Assembly (NCBI GenBank): GCA_036897485.1
Contig: JAYMTF010000889.1
Location: forward strand, 1-28,651
DNA length: 28,651 bases
Direction: 5' to 3'
From: Pelargonium nanum
Taxonomy: Eukaryota; Streptophyta; Magnoliopsida; Geraniales; Geraniaceae
Below the pieces are notes generated by a model, which saw only the letters and a list, made by a program, of their open reading frames with translations, was not told the origin of the DNA and ran no database searches. Each line of letters begins with the position of its first letter. The stretch's first letter is position 1. The position numbers and the translations under genes were made by a program. Of this stretch, positions 1 to 10,104 are shown piece by piece.

Positions 1-2494
1 CGTATACCACTTTCACTTCCACTACCACTAGACTGATAAAGGAGTAACAGATGTAAAATAGAAGAGAAACATTCGCACTCTGTGGTACTATATCAATGAA
101 GCAGTAAATAATTATAAATATATATATATTAAAAAGTACAGAAAGTTAACAGAAGTTGTACAAAAATTAGAATGTCTCCTGGAGTAAAATTTGGATGAAT
201 GAAATGGCCCCGAGCAAAATGAATGCTTCCTTTTCAGTTGGAATAGTTGAACAATAGGTGCCATGACAGTTAAATGATGAACATGTGACAACCTGAAATA
301 AAATACAATAACTATAACCACTCACGCTGTGACATCTCCTCCAAATGTGTTGCCACAGATTTTTAAGCTCATTCTTTCGAATAGGCTTCACTAAAAAGTC
401 AACTGCACCCTTTGACAAACACTTAAAGACTATACCCATAGAATCATGAGATGACATCACTGCACACAGAACTCACCGGGTGTACCAATTAAAGCATCAA
501 TTTATTAGATAAAAGGGGTTAAGTGCTAATGTAGTATGGAAGATAGAATGTCATAGATATACTCACTAATCACAGGAATGTTCTTGCGAGTTTTGTGACT
601 CATAATCTTGTACAGAAGAGCAATGCCTGATAAACAAGGCTCCACCTCAGTTAAGACTAGATCAATGTGACTGGTCAGATCTTCTAAGATTTTCCATGCT
701 TGTAAACCATTAGCTACTGCCATAACTGCCAAGATTGTAAAACATGTTAGAATCAATCTGCTTTAAAAAGGAAACAGTTCCATAAAACCAAAGAATACTC
801 AATATACTTTTTAAATAGTTATTCATGTGTCAGACCATCAGAGTACAAAGCAGCTTTCATTCATAATAGATAAAAGATGGTTAATGGTTAGTTTTCAAAA
901 CCCACAACCCTCAAGGAAGTAACCTTCTTTTACATCCATCTTCAATAACCATCAGCCAGAAACCAGATAATTAGAAAATCTAGTTGGCATACAAGTCAAA
1001 CACATTTAAATGTGAACTCTGTATAAATTCTTCTCCCAGTATCTGCCAGTAATACATACTCTATTTTTATGTGATATACTGTGAAGATTTTCTTAATATT
1101 GATAAAAGGTACTGAACAATGTGGGCTAACCACCTAAAGGGGAGACAGGAGCCAGATCAAGAGTGCAAGCTCAGCAACAATGGTCAAAATCTTTAGTCAT
1201 GCGTGGTTTGACATAAGAGGTGGGAATAGTTTATCGGTACACAATACCCCCAGCGTACGGTGTACCAATAATCTGCTATATTGTTTTAGCTGGATCTAGG
1301 CTAAATTGCAGCGAAATATCAATTAAGGTAGTAGTAACTGGGAAGAAATTAGGTAAAATCTCATGGTTACCTTGGCAGGATTAGCAAGCACTTAAACTTT
1401 ATTTGATTGTATCTGTTTGATAATATTAGCAAGTATTTTGTTTCTTATTGGATATTTTCCCCTTTCCCTTGTGTATGATATTGTATAACAAAATCCATAG
1501 ATGGAACTTTCTTTTCTTTGCTTCTTAAAGCATAAAAAACGGCAAGAAAGTAATCACATACAATTTTGGTGGCATTGGTCAAAGACCTACTACTTTTATT
1601 CACTCTAACATTAACTGTTTACCATCTGGACTCCATTAAGTAAATGGTATTATGTTTCACACCTCTTGTATGCTACATCAAGTAATGGGAATCATGCATT
1701 TTTTGTGTGTAAATTAGGAACTATGCATACATATTTTCTTTGTCAACCCATTCCCATTCCCATTCCCATTCCCATTCCTCACTTGAACCCATTTTCATCT
1801 TCTCTGAAGAAAAAAGAAATGGGATACCCATTCCTAGATGATTATAGGTCCTTAAACATGAGACAGTAATGTATCCGAGTAGACACAGACTGGGAATTAT
1901 ATATTCCCATTTCTAAATTATTATATGCCATTAAACATGAGACAGAATGGCGTCTGAGTACACACAAAGAAGGGGAATTATATCCACATTCCCATTCTTT
2001 GATTCCATTCCATTCTAGATAATATGAATACTAGCTAACAATATTGATTTTTCTTTAAAGTAGAAAATATGCATCAAAGTCTAGACCATGTGTAAAACTG
2101 TTCTATGTAATGTCGTCAAAAGTTAACCTTCATAGCCGCAATTTCGCAGTAATGCACTGACAACATGGCGAGTTGAATCATCGTGTTCCACCAATAGAAC
2201 CTTTAAAGACCTAAGAGGCAGAAACTTCTCCCAGCGTACTACGGGAGGCTCTCGACGCTGCTGTTGTGGCCTCTGCAGGAAATCCTGGGAAGGAACCTGA
2301 ATTGCTTCCACCCGCCCTTCATGTACATCTTCGACATTCTCGTTAATCTGTGACTCGTCTTCCTCTGAGAGCTCCTGGCCCTCACCTGTAACTCCATCCC
2401 TTATTTTCTTTTGATCGCCTAGCATATGATTGTTTAACTCCGCCAACTCACCAGTTACGGAGCCATTATTATTCATCTGAACTATCCCCATCAA
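1..2494 (-). CDS. PRR7-like: Pseudo-response regulator, PRR7/PRR3 clade (partial, N-terminal part)
   Basis: Circadian-clock transcriptional repressor of the nucleus. Coding exons on the minus strand are 2494-2128, 725-567, 459-326 and 32-1 (cut by the window edge). Every junction is GT/AG and the frame is kept across all of them (introns 1402, 107 and 293 nt). About 230 residues are visible. An acidic, Q-rich N-terminus comes first, then the motif [19 protein letters not shown] that opens the pseudo-receiver (about residues 86-215). In it the acidic pair D105-D106 is kept, the phosphate-accepting Asp is replaced by E149 (LTEV), and the Lys of [13 protein letters not shown] is K200. After RRCHS comes the [10 protein letters not shown] linker typical of PRR7/PRR3. 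The CCT domain would lie beyond base 1. Odd: the residues after E149 read VEP where the family has V-x-M-P, one residue short. The start is the first ATG of an in-frame MM pair. PRR7 versus PRR3/PRR37 cannot be settled without the C-terminus. Confidence 0.93.
1747..1776. repeat. Hexanucleotide microsatellite (CCCATT)x5
   Basis: Five perfect tandem copies of CCCATT, inside the 1.4-kb first coding intron of the PRR gene. They would read IPIPIP if translated on the plus strand, but the stretch is intronic. Confidence 0.9.
1831..1988. repeat. Diverged ~79-bp tandem duplication in a PRR intron
   Basis: Two adjacent units share TTAAACATGAGACAG (1852-1866 and 1931-1945, offset 79). Each also has a downstream GGGAATTATAT followed by CCCATT-type sequence. 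With the hexamer array just before it, this looks like local slippage expansion. It lies inside the intron between the first two coding exons of the PRR gene. Confidence 0.6.
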
Positions 2495-4250
2495 CCAGAT
2501 TCAAAGAGACCAATTATAAGGAAGGCACTGGATCGAACGAGTGAACTGGCAGACAGCTTGCTCATCCCTTTGTCTTCAAGATACAGATCAATACAAAATC
2601 AAGTCTCTCAACAAACCTACAAAAGAATATAAATAAAAAAACATTAATCAGAAATAAAACAGAAAGTAAATTATTGCAACAGCAGACACCATATACCAAT
2701 CAGAAAGTATCTAAAATACACTAAAACTAATTCACTCATGTAATAAGAGATATGACAATTTTATCTAAGCCTATCTAGATTCAGCAAGCATGTACATGAT
2801 AAAAACTTAACCTCCCGTAAAACATGACTTGGTATTTTGTTGCAGCAAAAGGTTACAAAGAAAAAAAAAAGGAACTAACATTTTAAATCTTGTTATTATA
2901 CTCATTCAAGACCCAAACTGCATAATCAGCATATAAACTGAACATATGTATTATAACGAAGTTAAACCAAGAACCAACAAAACAACAATATATGATGGAC
3001 AACTTCCATTTCATTTTTCTTTAATCTTGTAGGGAAACTGATAAGATCCAAATTATATGGGCTTGAGGTGCAGTAGACAGTAAATTTCTTATGTTTGAAG
3101 TAAATATATAGTAAGTACCAGGACACCAAGATAAGAAGAAAAAGAAATTCACAAAAGATGGACATCCATCAAAGTGAATTAACCTTACTTTTAAGGAATG
3201 TAGGGGAATATAAGAAAAAGGAATTTGCATACAGAACCTCCTAATTTGTGCATGGTTGAGAACTAAGTGTGACAAATCCAAATCTCGGACCACTTACAAG
3301 TTTTCACTTTGACTGGGGTGTCTAAGGTAGTTACAATGAACAATTAAACATACTTTCATGAGTTCACACCAATTGAACCAATATTCTGTACGTTTTCTTG
3401 AGAAAACTCACCCACAAAAAGAGATTAGACTTCTCAATATTGCATTTTACTTCATTGCAAACCCCAACAAGCTCCCAAATTTTCTTGCTGCTAAATTGAG
3501 CTGAAACTGAACTGGTCAACTTATACTTTCTCCACTGCAGAGCCAACTGAACTGAAGCACAATAATAAAAGAAATTATTTCAATTTCATTGTCATTTACA
3601 GAGGTTTTTTTTTTGGGGGGCAACCAATTAAAAGATTAAATCAAAACCTTCTCAATCTTCCTTAAAGGAAACAAATAGAAATGAGTCTCTAGTTCAAAGA
3701 ACAAGTACAAACATTTGTATAGATCTAACGGAGTGAAAATAAATGGTTAAACAAAAATTGAGAAAAAATAACCTTCCATCTTCTATTCAAAGTTACAGAT
3801 AATATCCATCAAAACTGAGACCAAATTTAACCCGTCAATTTCTTTTATTTTTTCTTTTCCAATTCAATTTCAGTTTCATTTTCTGAGTTTTCTCAACAAC
3901 CAAACCAATTAGACCAGAGAACAGCTTCTCAACCTCCCAAAAACGAATTCAAAACACACTACACAAAACCAAAGCAACAAAACTACATAGATCTGTAAAA
4001 TTGAAGGAAAAAAAATAATCCTTCCATTTTTGATCGAGAGTTGAAGAAAATATACCTCAGAACTTTCAACCAAGCTCGATCCAATAACCAAAAATAAATA
4101 ATCGGAGCTAAGAAAATCCAAATCGAGAGAAAAACTTGGAAGTTAAGATAATTTTTTCTAGGGTTTTCGAATCGAGAGCGAGGTTTTGAAGAAGCTTGAC
4201 TGGTCGAGAAACGGCGAAGCTAAAGGTGAGAGAAAAAGATACTAATGTAC
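2495..4250 (-). other. 5' leader of the PRR gene, with a 1.4-kb intron
   Basis: On the minus strand the coding exon extends upstream to an acceptor whose exon begins at 2616 (pyrimidine tract then TTTTGTAG). The likely partner is a donor after base 4056 (CTGAG|GTATAT), which gives a non-coding first exon of roughly 4056-4250 and a 5'-UTR intron of about 1,439 nt (2617-4055). The intron is AT-rich and shows no coding potential; ORFs within it are short and unlike any protein I know. Leader introns are common in PRR genes. The transcription start is estimated, not seen. Confidence 0.55.
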
Positions 4251-4254
4251 GCTC

Positions 4255-4545
4255 GATTCGATGACGTGGACCAAAGGAAGGTCTCGAGTGATACCACGTG
4301 TCACGACACGTCATCTGTGATTTGTGTGAGCTGGACCAAAATCTAAAGCTGAACTGTGAAGAGCTCGTCGATAAATCTGAAGCGATCGTCTAGATCGTGC
4401 TGGGACACGTGGCGCATCCTGCGACGAGTTAAAGGTTCTGGGAAATAATATATTTTTTTATGCTCAGAAACTACGAGTCTTGAAACTATAAGCCATACGA
4501 TGTCGTTTCTTTGCTAAACGCTCAGTGCTGGCCACGTGGGCTTGT
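4255..4545 (-). promoter_or_regulatory. PRR promoter with clustered G-boxes
   Basis: Three perfect CACGTG G-boxes lie at 4295-4300, 4406-4411 and 4533-4538. Further ACGT cores sit at 4262-4269 (TGACGTGG) and near 4306-4312 (ACACGTCA). All fall within 290 bp just upstream of the inferred first exon. G-boxes are bound by bHLH (PIF) and bZIP (HY5, ABF) factors and are enriched in promoters of PRR clock genes. No exact evening element (AAAATATCT) was noticed here. Use as a regulatory module is inferred. Confidence 0.6.
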
Positions 4546-4554
4546 GAAATTGAT

Positions 4555-5860
4555 GACGGAGTTGACGGAGTTAACGGTAGTTGCCATGTCAGCCAATGCT
4601 GAGCTCACCTGTCCAGTAAGCACCGTCCGTTTAGGACGCGTTTGGGCCACACCGATTAAATAATGGTTTTTTATGAAATTAAATAATGGTTTAATAGACA
4701 AATATCCCACAACTAAAAAAAGTCGGCGAAGCCGATAAATATTACTTTAATGTTATTAATAATTATATTGGTGGATGTACGATGTATTCTTAGGGCTTGT
4801 TTGTTAACACTTAACACTATGTAAGGAGAGTTATTTATGTTAAAGACCCAAAACACATAATCGACTATTGTTTCAATTCTTATCAATTAACCACCGTATA
4901 TTGCCACCACTTGTTATACAAGTTGGGTCTTCCACCTAATAATTTAAAACTTTTGAGTTGAAGTTAACATGTTGTGTTATTCGGTTTGCACGTAATGAGA
5001 AGTTTTAATATATCTCACATCAAAAGAATATGAATTTTGCCGCCACTTTATATAATAGTTGGGTCTCACACCTATCAACTTAAGTTTTTCTACTTTGGAG
5101 TCGAGTTAAAAAAAAAAAATTGATGGCACTTTTTGAAAATTTGGAACCAAAAAGAGGACAAAATGGTAATTCTACGCATGATAATACTAGCTATAACATA
5201 GTTTTACATAATTACCTCTAAAATTTCACATGCATCAAAGTTATTTGCATTGAACTATTTAAATGAATATTAAATCAAATCTGTTAAGCGACTTGAATTA
5301 AGTTTTTCTATTTATCAATTAAGCTATACAATTTGAGTCAGTTCTCCCTTTTAATATGTAAAATGCAATGACTTAGCAAAACCATAAGAAGCAGTGATAT
5401 TTTTCTTCAAGTTTTTACCTTTATGTTCTAGTGGTGCCCCCATCTCAATTTTAAAGGTGCCCCTACGAAAATTGAGTACAGTAGCAAATGTGAGCTGAAA
5501 ATTGATACAACCACAAAATAATGGTTTTATTTTTCAAAATGGTAACTAAATAGTGAACCGGCTGATAATTATTTTTTAGCTTGATTACAATTTATTAGTT
5601 CAATATTGTTTAGAGTTTAGACAACGCATCAAATTATAACACACGCGCGCTTGCACATGCACATTGTTGTGGATAATGTTTGTGTGATGTGTTCAGTTTT
5701 CTCGAAGTGAAAAGAACATTGGAATGTATGATGTATTAAGAACCAAGTTGTCGTAGCTCCTAACAGTCTTCGTACAAACTTTTACACTTAGATCGATTGG
5801 GCTAGACTTTGACATGGATGCTTGAGTTTATGGACCTAAGGCATGTGGACCGCAATATAG
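4555..5860. other. Intergenic, no gene seen; minor repeats
   Basis: AT-rich sequence with no ORF of note. A 15-bp direct repeat ATTAAATAATGGTTT occurs at 4655-4669 and 4678-4692. A diverged direct repeat of about 70 bp occurs at about 4900-4970 and 5036-5108; both copies have a GCC(A/G)CCACTT start, then GTTGGGTCT, CACCTA and a GAGT(T/C)GA tail. Its origin is unknown. Confidence 0.5.
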
Positions 5861-5869
5861 CACACCATT

Positions 5870-6340
5870 GCCATTTTGAACCAAGAGTTTACCAAATTTG
5901 AGTTCGAGAGAGAATCGAGAAAATAGAAACGCGTTAATGAAAAAAATGATTTCTCATAGTGGGAAAAAAGATTCATGCCTCATGGATTTATGAGGTATTT
6001 ATACTCACAAAATTTAGATATACCTAGGGGCTGAAGTGTTGTTTTATTATTGGATCTTGATAGTGGCAAATAGGCTTATATGACATCATGCCTAAGTCAT
6101 GATTAGATCATGTGCTTAATGATAATATTATATACCAAATACAATTGACACAATGATATTATGATGATGTGGCAACGAGGACCACAAAGACGTGGCGTTA
6201 GGCCTCATATGAGGTTGTGATGATGTCAGTGTGATGAGGTGGCGATGATGTCACTACTCAAGACACCTTGAGATATGGTTGCCCGAGAAAGCACCAAAAG
6301 GCCAAATTTTGGAGGCTGCCCTTGGGGCGTACCATACCCA
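5870..6340 (-). mobile_element. Possible degenerate LTR fragment (minus orientation)
   Basis: On the minus strand a TATAAATACC core promoter (TATA at 6003-5996) is preceded by AT-rich U3-like sequence. It is followed by a C/T-rich stretch with CTCGATTCTCTCTCGAAC, the usual layout of a plant LTR U3-R-U5. I found no intact ends, target duplication or gag/pol coding. A decayed solo or truncated LTR is the best guess. Confidence 0.25.
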
Positions 6341-7480
6341 GAACCTTTACGCGTCCTTATCAACATATTGCATTATAAGATCTATGAGGTTGCCAATTGG
6401 GTGTACATCGCCTATAATTGGCCATGATGGCTCGATTGCTTAGTCGTTCGGGTGGTTCAAGGCCCGAGACTAAATTTGGAGCGACGCGTGATGTAGAAAT
6501 GAAGGTCATATGAGTTGATAATGTCCATAAGGGAGTGAAAGTCTCACGTGGATTCTGATGAAGTGTGGATGTCTCATGTGGAGGCTCATGAAGTGTAAGA
6601 ATTATGAGAGGTGCGAGATTCGTTGCGGAAGGGGTTGACGTCACTTGTAGTGGGGTCACCATGTGACACATTTTGAGAGGTTCCGATGTAGGTGTATATG
6701 AGAAACGAAGTGGAGAAGATCCGAGTAGGTCTCTAAGAGGATGAGGTTAGATCTCAAAAATGCCAAAATGAGTTCAGAGCAATCAAATTAACTTCATGAG
6801 ACTAGTTTAGGTAATAAAATGGGTAAAATGATCATTTGAGATAAAACATGTTTAATTGTCGGCAAAATGGTCCCAAAATAAATCTAGAATTAATTTGGCC
6901 AAATTGGTGTCCAAACCGGTATGATTGAGATCGAAGTGCATGATCTAAATGAATTTGAACCATACCAAGTCACATGGAGCTGATACAGTGCTTCGCGGAG
7001 CATCAAAGTGGAGATACACCTGCCATGTGGCACACACTGATTGGAGAATAGAAAGGGCATGATATGATGAACCAAAACAACATGGGTTCACTCCTTCACA
7101 AAGTTAAAATGAGTTCATACGGTGATTCGATCTAAGTTGACTGGGTAAACTCGATCGAGTTACACAAGTTTGGTCGTTGACTCGATATGGCTCACAAGTT
7201 ATGATCTTATGCGACACACATTTGAGGAGTGGATGCACTCGCCACTTGGCACCACTTGATCGAAGGTTAGTTTCAAAGCAAATATCTGGTGCACGTGAGC
7301 TCACGTCACGTGATTTAAGATTGAGCCGAGTCAAGCTGAGTCTTCTCACTTTATCACCCAAATCAACTCGTTCAACTTACATGATCAAACTAGACGGTAC
7401 AAATGTAGTGCAACAGATCACGTGATCTCGTTTAATTGGTGAAACGACGCGAGAGTGCCACACAACATCCACCATTGGCG
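6300..7480. other. GC-richer decayed repeat block, no gene
   Basis: This block is richer in CACGTG, ACGTCA and TGACG cores than its surroundings. It contains three perfect palindromes: AACTCGATCGAGTT (7148-7161), ACGTGAGCTCACGT (7293-7306) and GATCACGTGATC (7416-7427). At about 7470-7490 the motif CCATTGGCGAGCGGGTAGG resembles a mutated primer-binding-site region of plant retrotransposons, which often read TTGGCGCCGTCTGTGGG. ORFs here (61-103 aa, both strands) overlap in antisense and look like no known protein. Confidence 0.35.
6541..6600. repeat. Tandem duplication of a 30-bp unit
   Basis: 6541-6570 and 6571-6600 are two adjacent 30-bp units. Each begins GTCTCAYGTGGA and has TGATGAAGTGT or CATGAAGTGT near its end. 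The duplication lies in non-coding, repeat-like DNA. Confidence 0.7.
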
Positions 7481-7880
7481 AGCGGGTAGGGAAACATGAA
7501 AGATTGTTTGTTTTCTTTTTTCAGTGTTTCAAGTAGTTTTTAGCTTTCTAGCTCTAGGTCCATGCTTGATTTGATTTGACTTTTTTTAGACCAATCTTTT
7601 CTCAATGTGATCTACTCTTAATACAGAACGTCCTGAACCTTTTCAAGAAACATAATTTGAATCTTTCATTGATCTAAGTCCACTCTAGATGGCCTAGAGT
7701 TTAAATTTCAACTCCAATATTGGAGAAGACTCGGGTAGATTTCGAGTACATGTGTTGACTCCAAAGTGACAATTGTAAAATTGGCAAAACATAAAAAAAA
7801 TGCGTCAATAATATTTAGACTAATAATTTTATATCTATTAACAATTTTACAAGTAATTAAATCTTGTTGGACCGCTTATA

Positions 7881-8222
7881 CGCTTTGAATTTCCTCTGGG
7901 TTCTCATGTTTGAGCTTCTTTATTATAGTTTACTAACTATATTGAGACAAAATACATCATAATTTTTTTTATTTTAAAAAAACTAGTATTTCAAAGGGAA
8001 GAGAATCACCATTTATGTGAACCAAGTGACATCTCTTTATGTTTATTTCACCTTGCAATGACGCTCTGAATTTCCTCTTAGGTCTCAGTTTCAAGCCTCT
8101 TTAGTGACGGTTTACTACTTATTTTGAAACAAAAAACAACAAAAACAAGACGAGAAGTATAAAAAAGAATCACCATTTATGTGAACCAGGTGACATCTCT
8201 TTTTGTTACTTTTCACCTTGCA
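7881..8222. repeat. Diverged tandem duplication, unit ~164-181 bp
   Basis: CGCTYTGAATTTCCTCT recurs at 7881 and 8062. GAATCACCATTTATGTGAACC recurs at 8003 and 8167, followed by RGTGACATCTCTTT and TTTCACCTTGCA in both copies. The two offsets (181 and 164) differ because of an indel between the anchors. No coding capacity or transposon termini were recognised. Confidence 0.75.
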
Positions 8223-9345
8223 GTCTCTTCCATATGTTTTGGGTATCTCCATCTTTTCCTTAGCTATACCACACTGGTGGCCTGTTTTTGCTTCACCATA
8301 TCATTACAAAACTGGTGTGGGAAGGGAATGACAGGTGTCAAGCTGTCCCTGGCTCTGCCACTGCTTTTATGAGCATTTCTTTAATTTTTATTCCACTTTT
8401 TTTCCCTTTCACCTTTGGCCTTTGCATCTTATACCTTCTTCGTGGTACTGAGGAAGGTTTGTGTTTCATATTTTGTCTCACACATATTGTCTTTCAACTA
8501 GCATCACCAGTAGCTCCCCAAAAGTGCCACTTACCATAAATTTTCTTCTTTAGAATCTCGTCACCTGCACCTGAACCTATCCAGTGAGCTTTTTCGATTC
8601 ATTTTTCCTTTTCGCATTCCTCTTTAGCTTTCCGGATCCTCCATTCACATCTTTCGTATTTGCACGATATCCGGTACAATGCTCCTAGCCACAAGTAAAT
8701 GCAGCTCCTGCTTTATACCTGTCTGAAAACAATTTCTTCGGTTGACAAACAAAAAACATACATTATGTTTAGTAAACATGAAATGTGAGAGGATACAAAA
8801 CAACCCTACTTCATTGATACAAAGATGATGAAAGTTTTAGACGAAACAGCCCACAACACAACTAGAGTTACGAGGTTTTTGATCAAAATATAGCATAATC
8901 ATGTACATGTTTAACTTTGTTCCAAACAACCTTTCACGGAACTGCACAAAAACATTTATTTTGCGAACCCACTAATAAGCTCCAACTTTTGATCCTGTCT
9001 TTATGCTTATCAAGAACAGAACATTTGAAGAACTTCATAATATCATTTTGTGGAGATCAAAAGTGTCTTAACATAATTTGGTGAATTAAAGTAATACAGA
9101 ATCTTCCACCCAGAACTTGCAAAAGTTGGTAGTGTCAATGAAAACAATATACTCCTCAACAACAAACAAACAAAAAACAAAAACACTTTCGAGATGAATT
9201 AAGGAAAAGCATAAAAAGACAAGCACAAAACATGAAATTTGGTTACTTTATTGACATAGTTTGCTTGGTTGAGCATGTGTATCAAACACTCATCAATCAT
9301 ATATAATCTAATATAATTAGTAGGCATATTTGGCAATAAGAACAT
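8223..9345. other. Intergenic, nothing recognised
   Basis: AT-rich sequence. Short overlapping plus-strand ORFs at 8181-8539 are hydrophobic because the DNA is pyrimidine-rich; there is no family resemblance and no splice-supported continuation. Confidence 0.5.
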
Positions 9346-9349
9346 ACCA

Positions 9350-10104
9350 GGACCTTGTCCCCCACGTGGTTTATGTTTGCACCTTTCATCAACAGCCACG
9401 TGGTTTACCCTTGGCTCACGTCATCAAGAGCCTCTCCTAGGCTAGCCTCACCAAGATCCTCCTAACCTCTCAAAGCCCACTGGGACATACAAGGCTATCC
9501 GGGTCACCGGGATCTTCAAGGCTCTCCGGCTCATCAAGACCTCCAAGAGTCACCAACTCACCAAAACCCCTTGCCTGACTGAACCTCAATAAGACCACAA
9601 CATTTTTAGCACATAGGTCACTAGGACGTTGCACCAAGAAGGTGGGCACCCTTAGGATCTCAAGTCACTTTCCACTACGTCCGGGGTAGCAAGTGGAGAT
9701 CCCGAAGCTAAACGGAAACCCGAAAGACAAGTCATGAGCAATCACTTGCCACCACGTCCTCACCAACCAATCACTTGCCACCACGTCACCCTTTGTTTAT
9801 AAGTATAAATACCCTCTCTCTTGAAAGGAAAGGGGATCTTTTCCACATTTCCACTTTTTTCTCTCCACCTTTTCTTTCTGGCTAGATTTTGTTTGGATTT
9901 CTCCGGAAGAGATACTCATTTTCACGCACAAGGCAATTTCCCGGATACATACCTGGGTTAACCACTAATGGTTTGCTACCTTGTGCAGGCTCCAGGAACC
10001 AAGGACCCAAGCCCCCAACTCTAGCCTCCAGGACCCAAGACCCTGACTCCAACTCCCGGAACTTGGATCAAGACTCAGAATAAAAAAAATATTATACCCT
10101 AACA
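9350..10104 (+). mobile_element. LTR-like block, probably a solo LTR
   Basis: This island is clearly richer in C and G than its flanks. It carries a strong core promoter (TATAAATA at 9804-9811) followed by a CT-rich leader (CCCTCTCTCTT, then TTTTTTCTCTCC). It ends in ATTATACCCTAACA at 10104, a typical plant LTR 3' terminus. Upstream, a 20-bp direct repeat CAATCACTTGCCACCACGTC occurs at 9739-9758 and 9768-9787, like enhancer repeats of a U3. Repeated CACCAAG, CTCCGG and TCATCAAG phrases fill 9420-9560. No gag or pol follows, so a solo LTR or LTR-only relic fits best. I could not find the 5' TG end or a matching target duplication, so the left boundary is approximate. A 64-aa ORF at 9889-10083 is part of the block. 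Confidence 0.45.
9739..9787. repeat. 20-bp perfect direct repeat, 29-bp period
   Basis: Two identical copies of CAATCACTTGCCACCACGTC, at 9739-9758 and 9768-9787, end about 17 bp before the TATA box of the LTR-like block. The position suggests promoter-proximal transcription-factor sites. Confidence 0.8.

Noticed and set aside
1666..1869. 67-aa ORF with an Ile-Pro repeat
   Set aside because: Translation of the CCCATT microsatellite inside a PRR intron.
6360..6671. 103-aa Thr/Pro-rich minus-strand ORF
   Set aside because: Its Pro/Thr bias comes from the 30-bp tandem duplication; no start context, splice continuation or family likeness.
7104..7425. Overlapping 85-aa and 82-aa ORFs on opposite strands
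   Set aside because: They mirror each other across palindromic, repeat-like DNA; coding on both strands is implausible.
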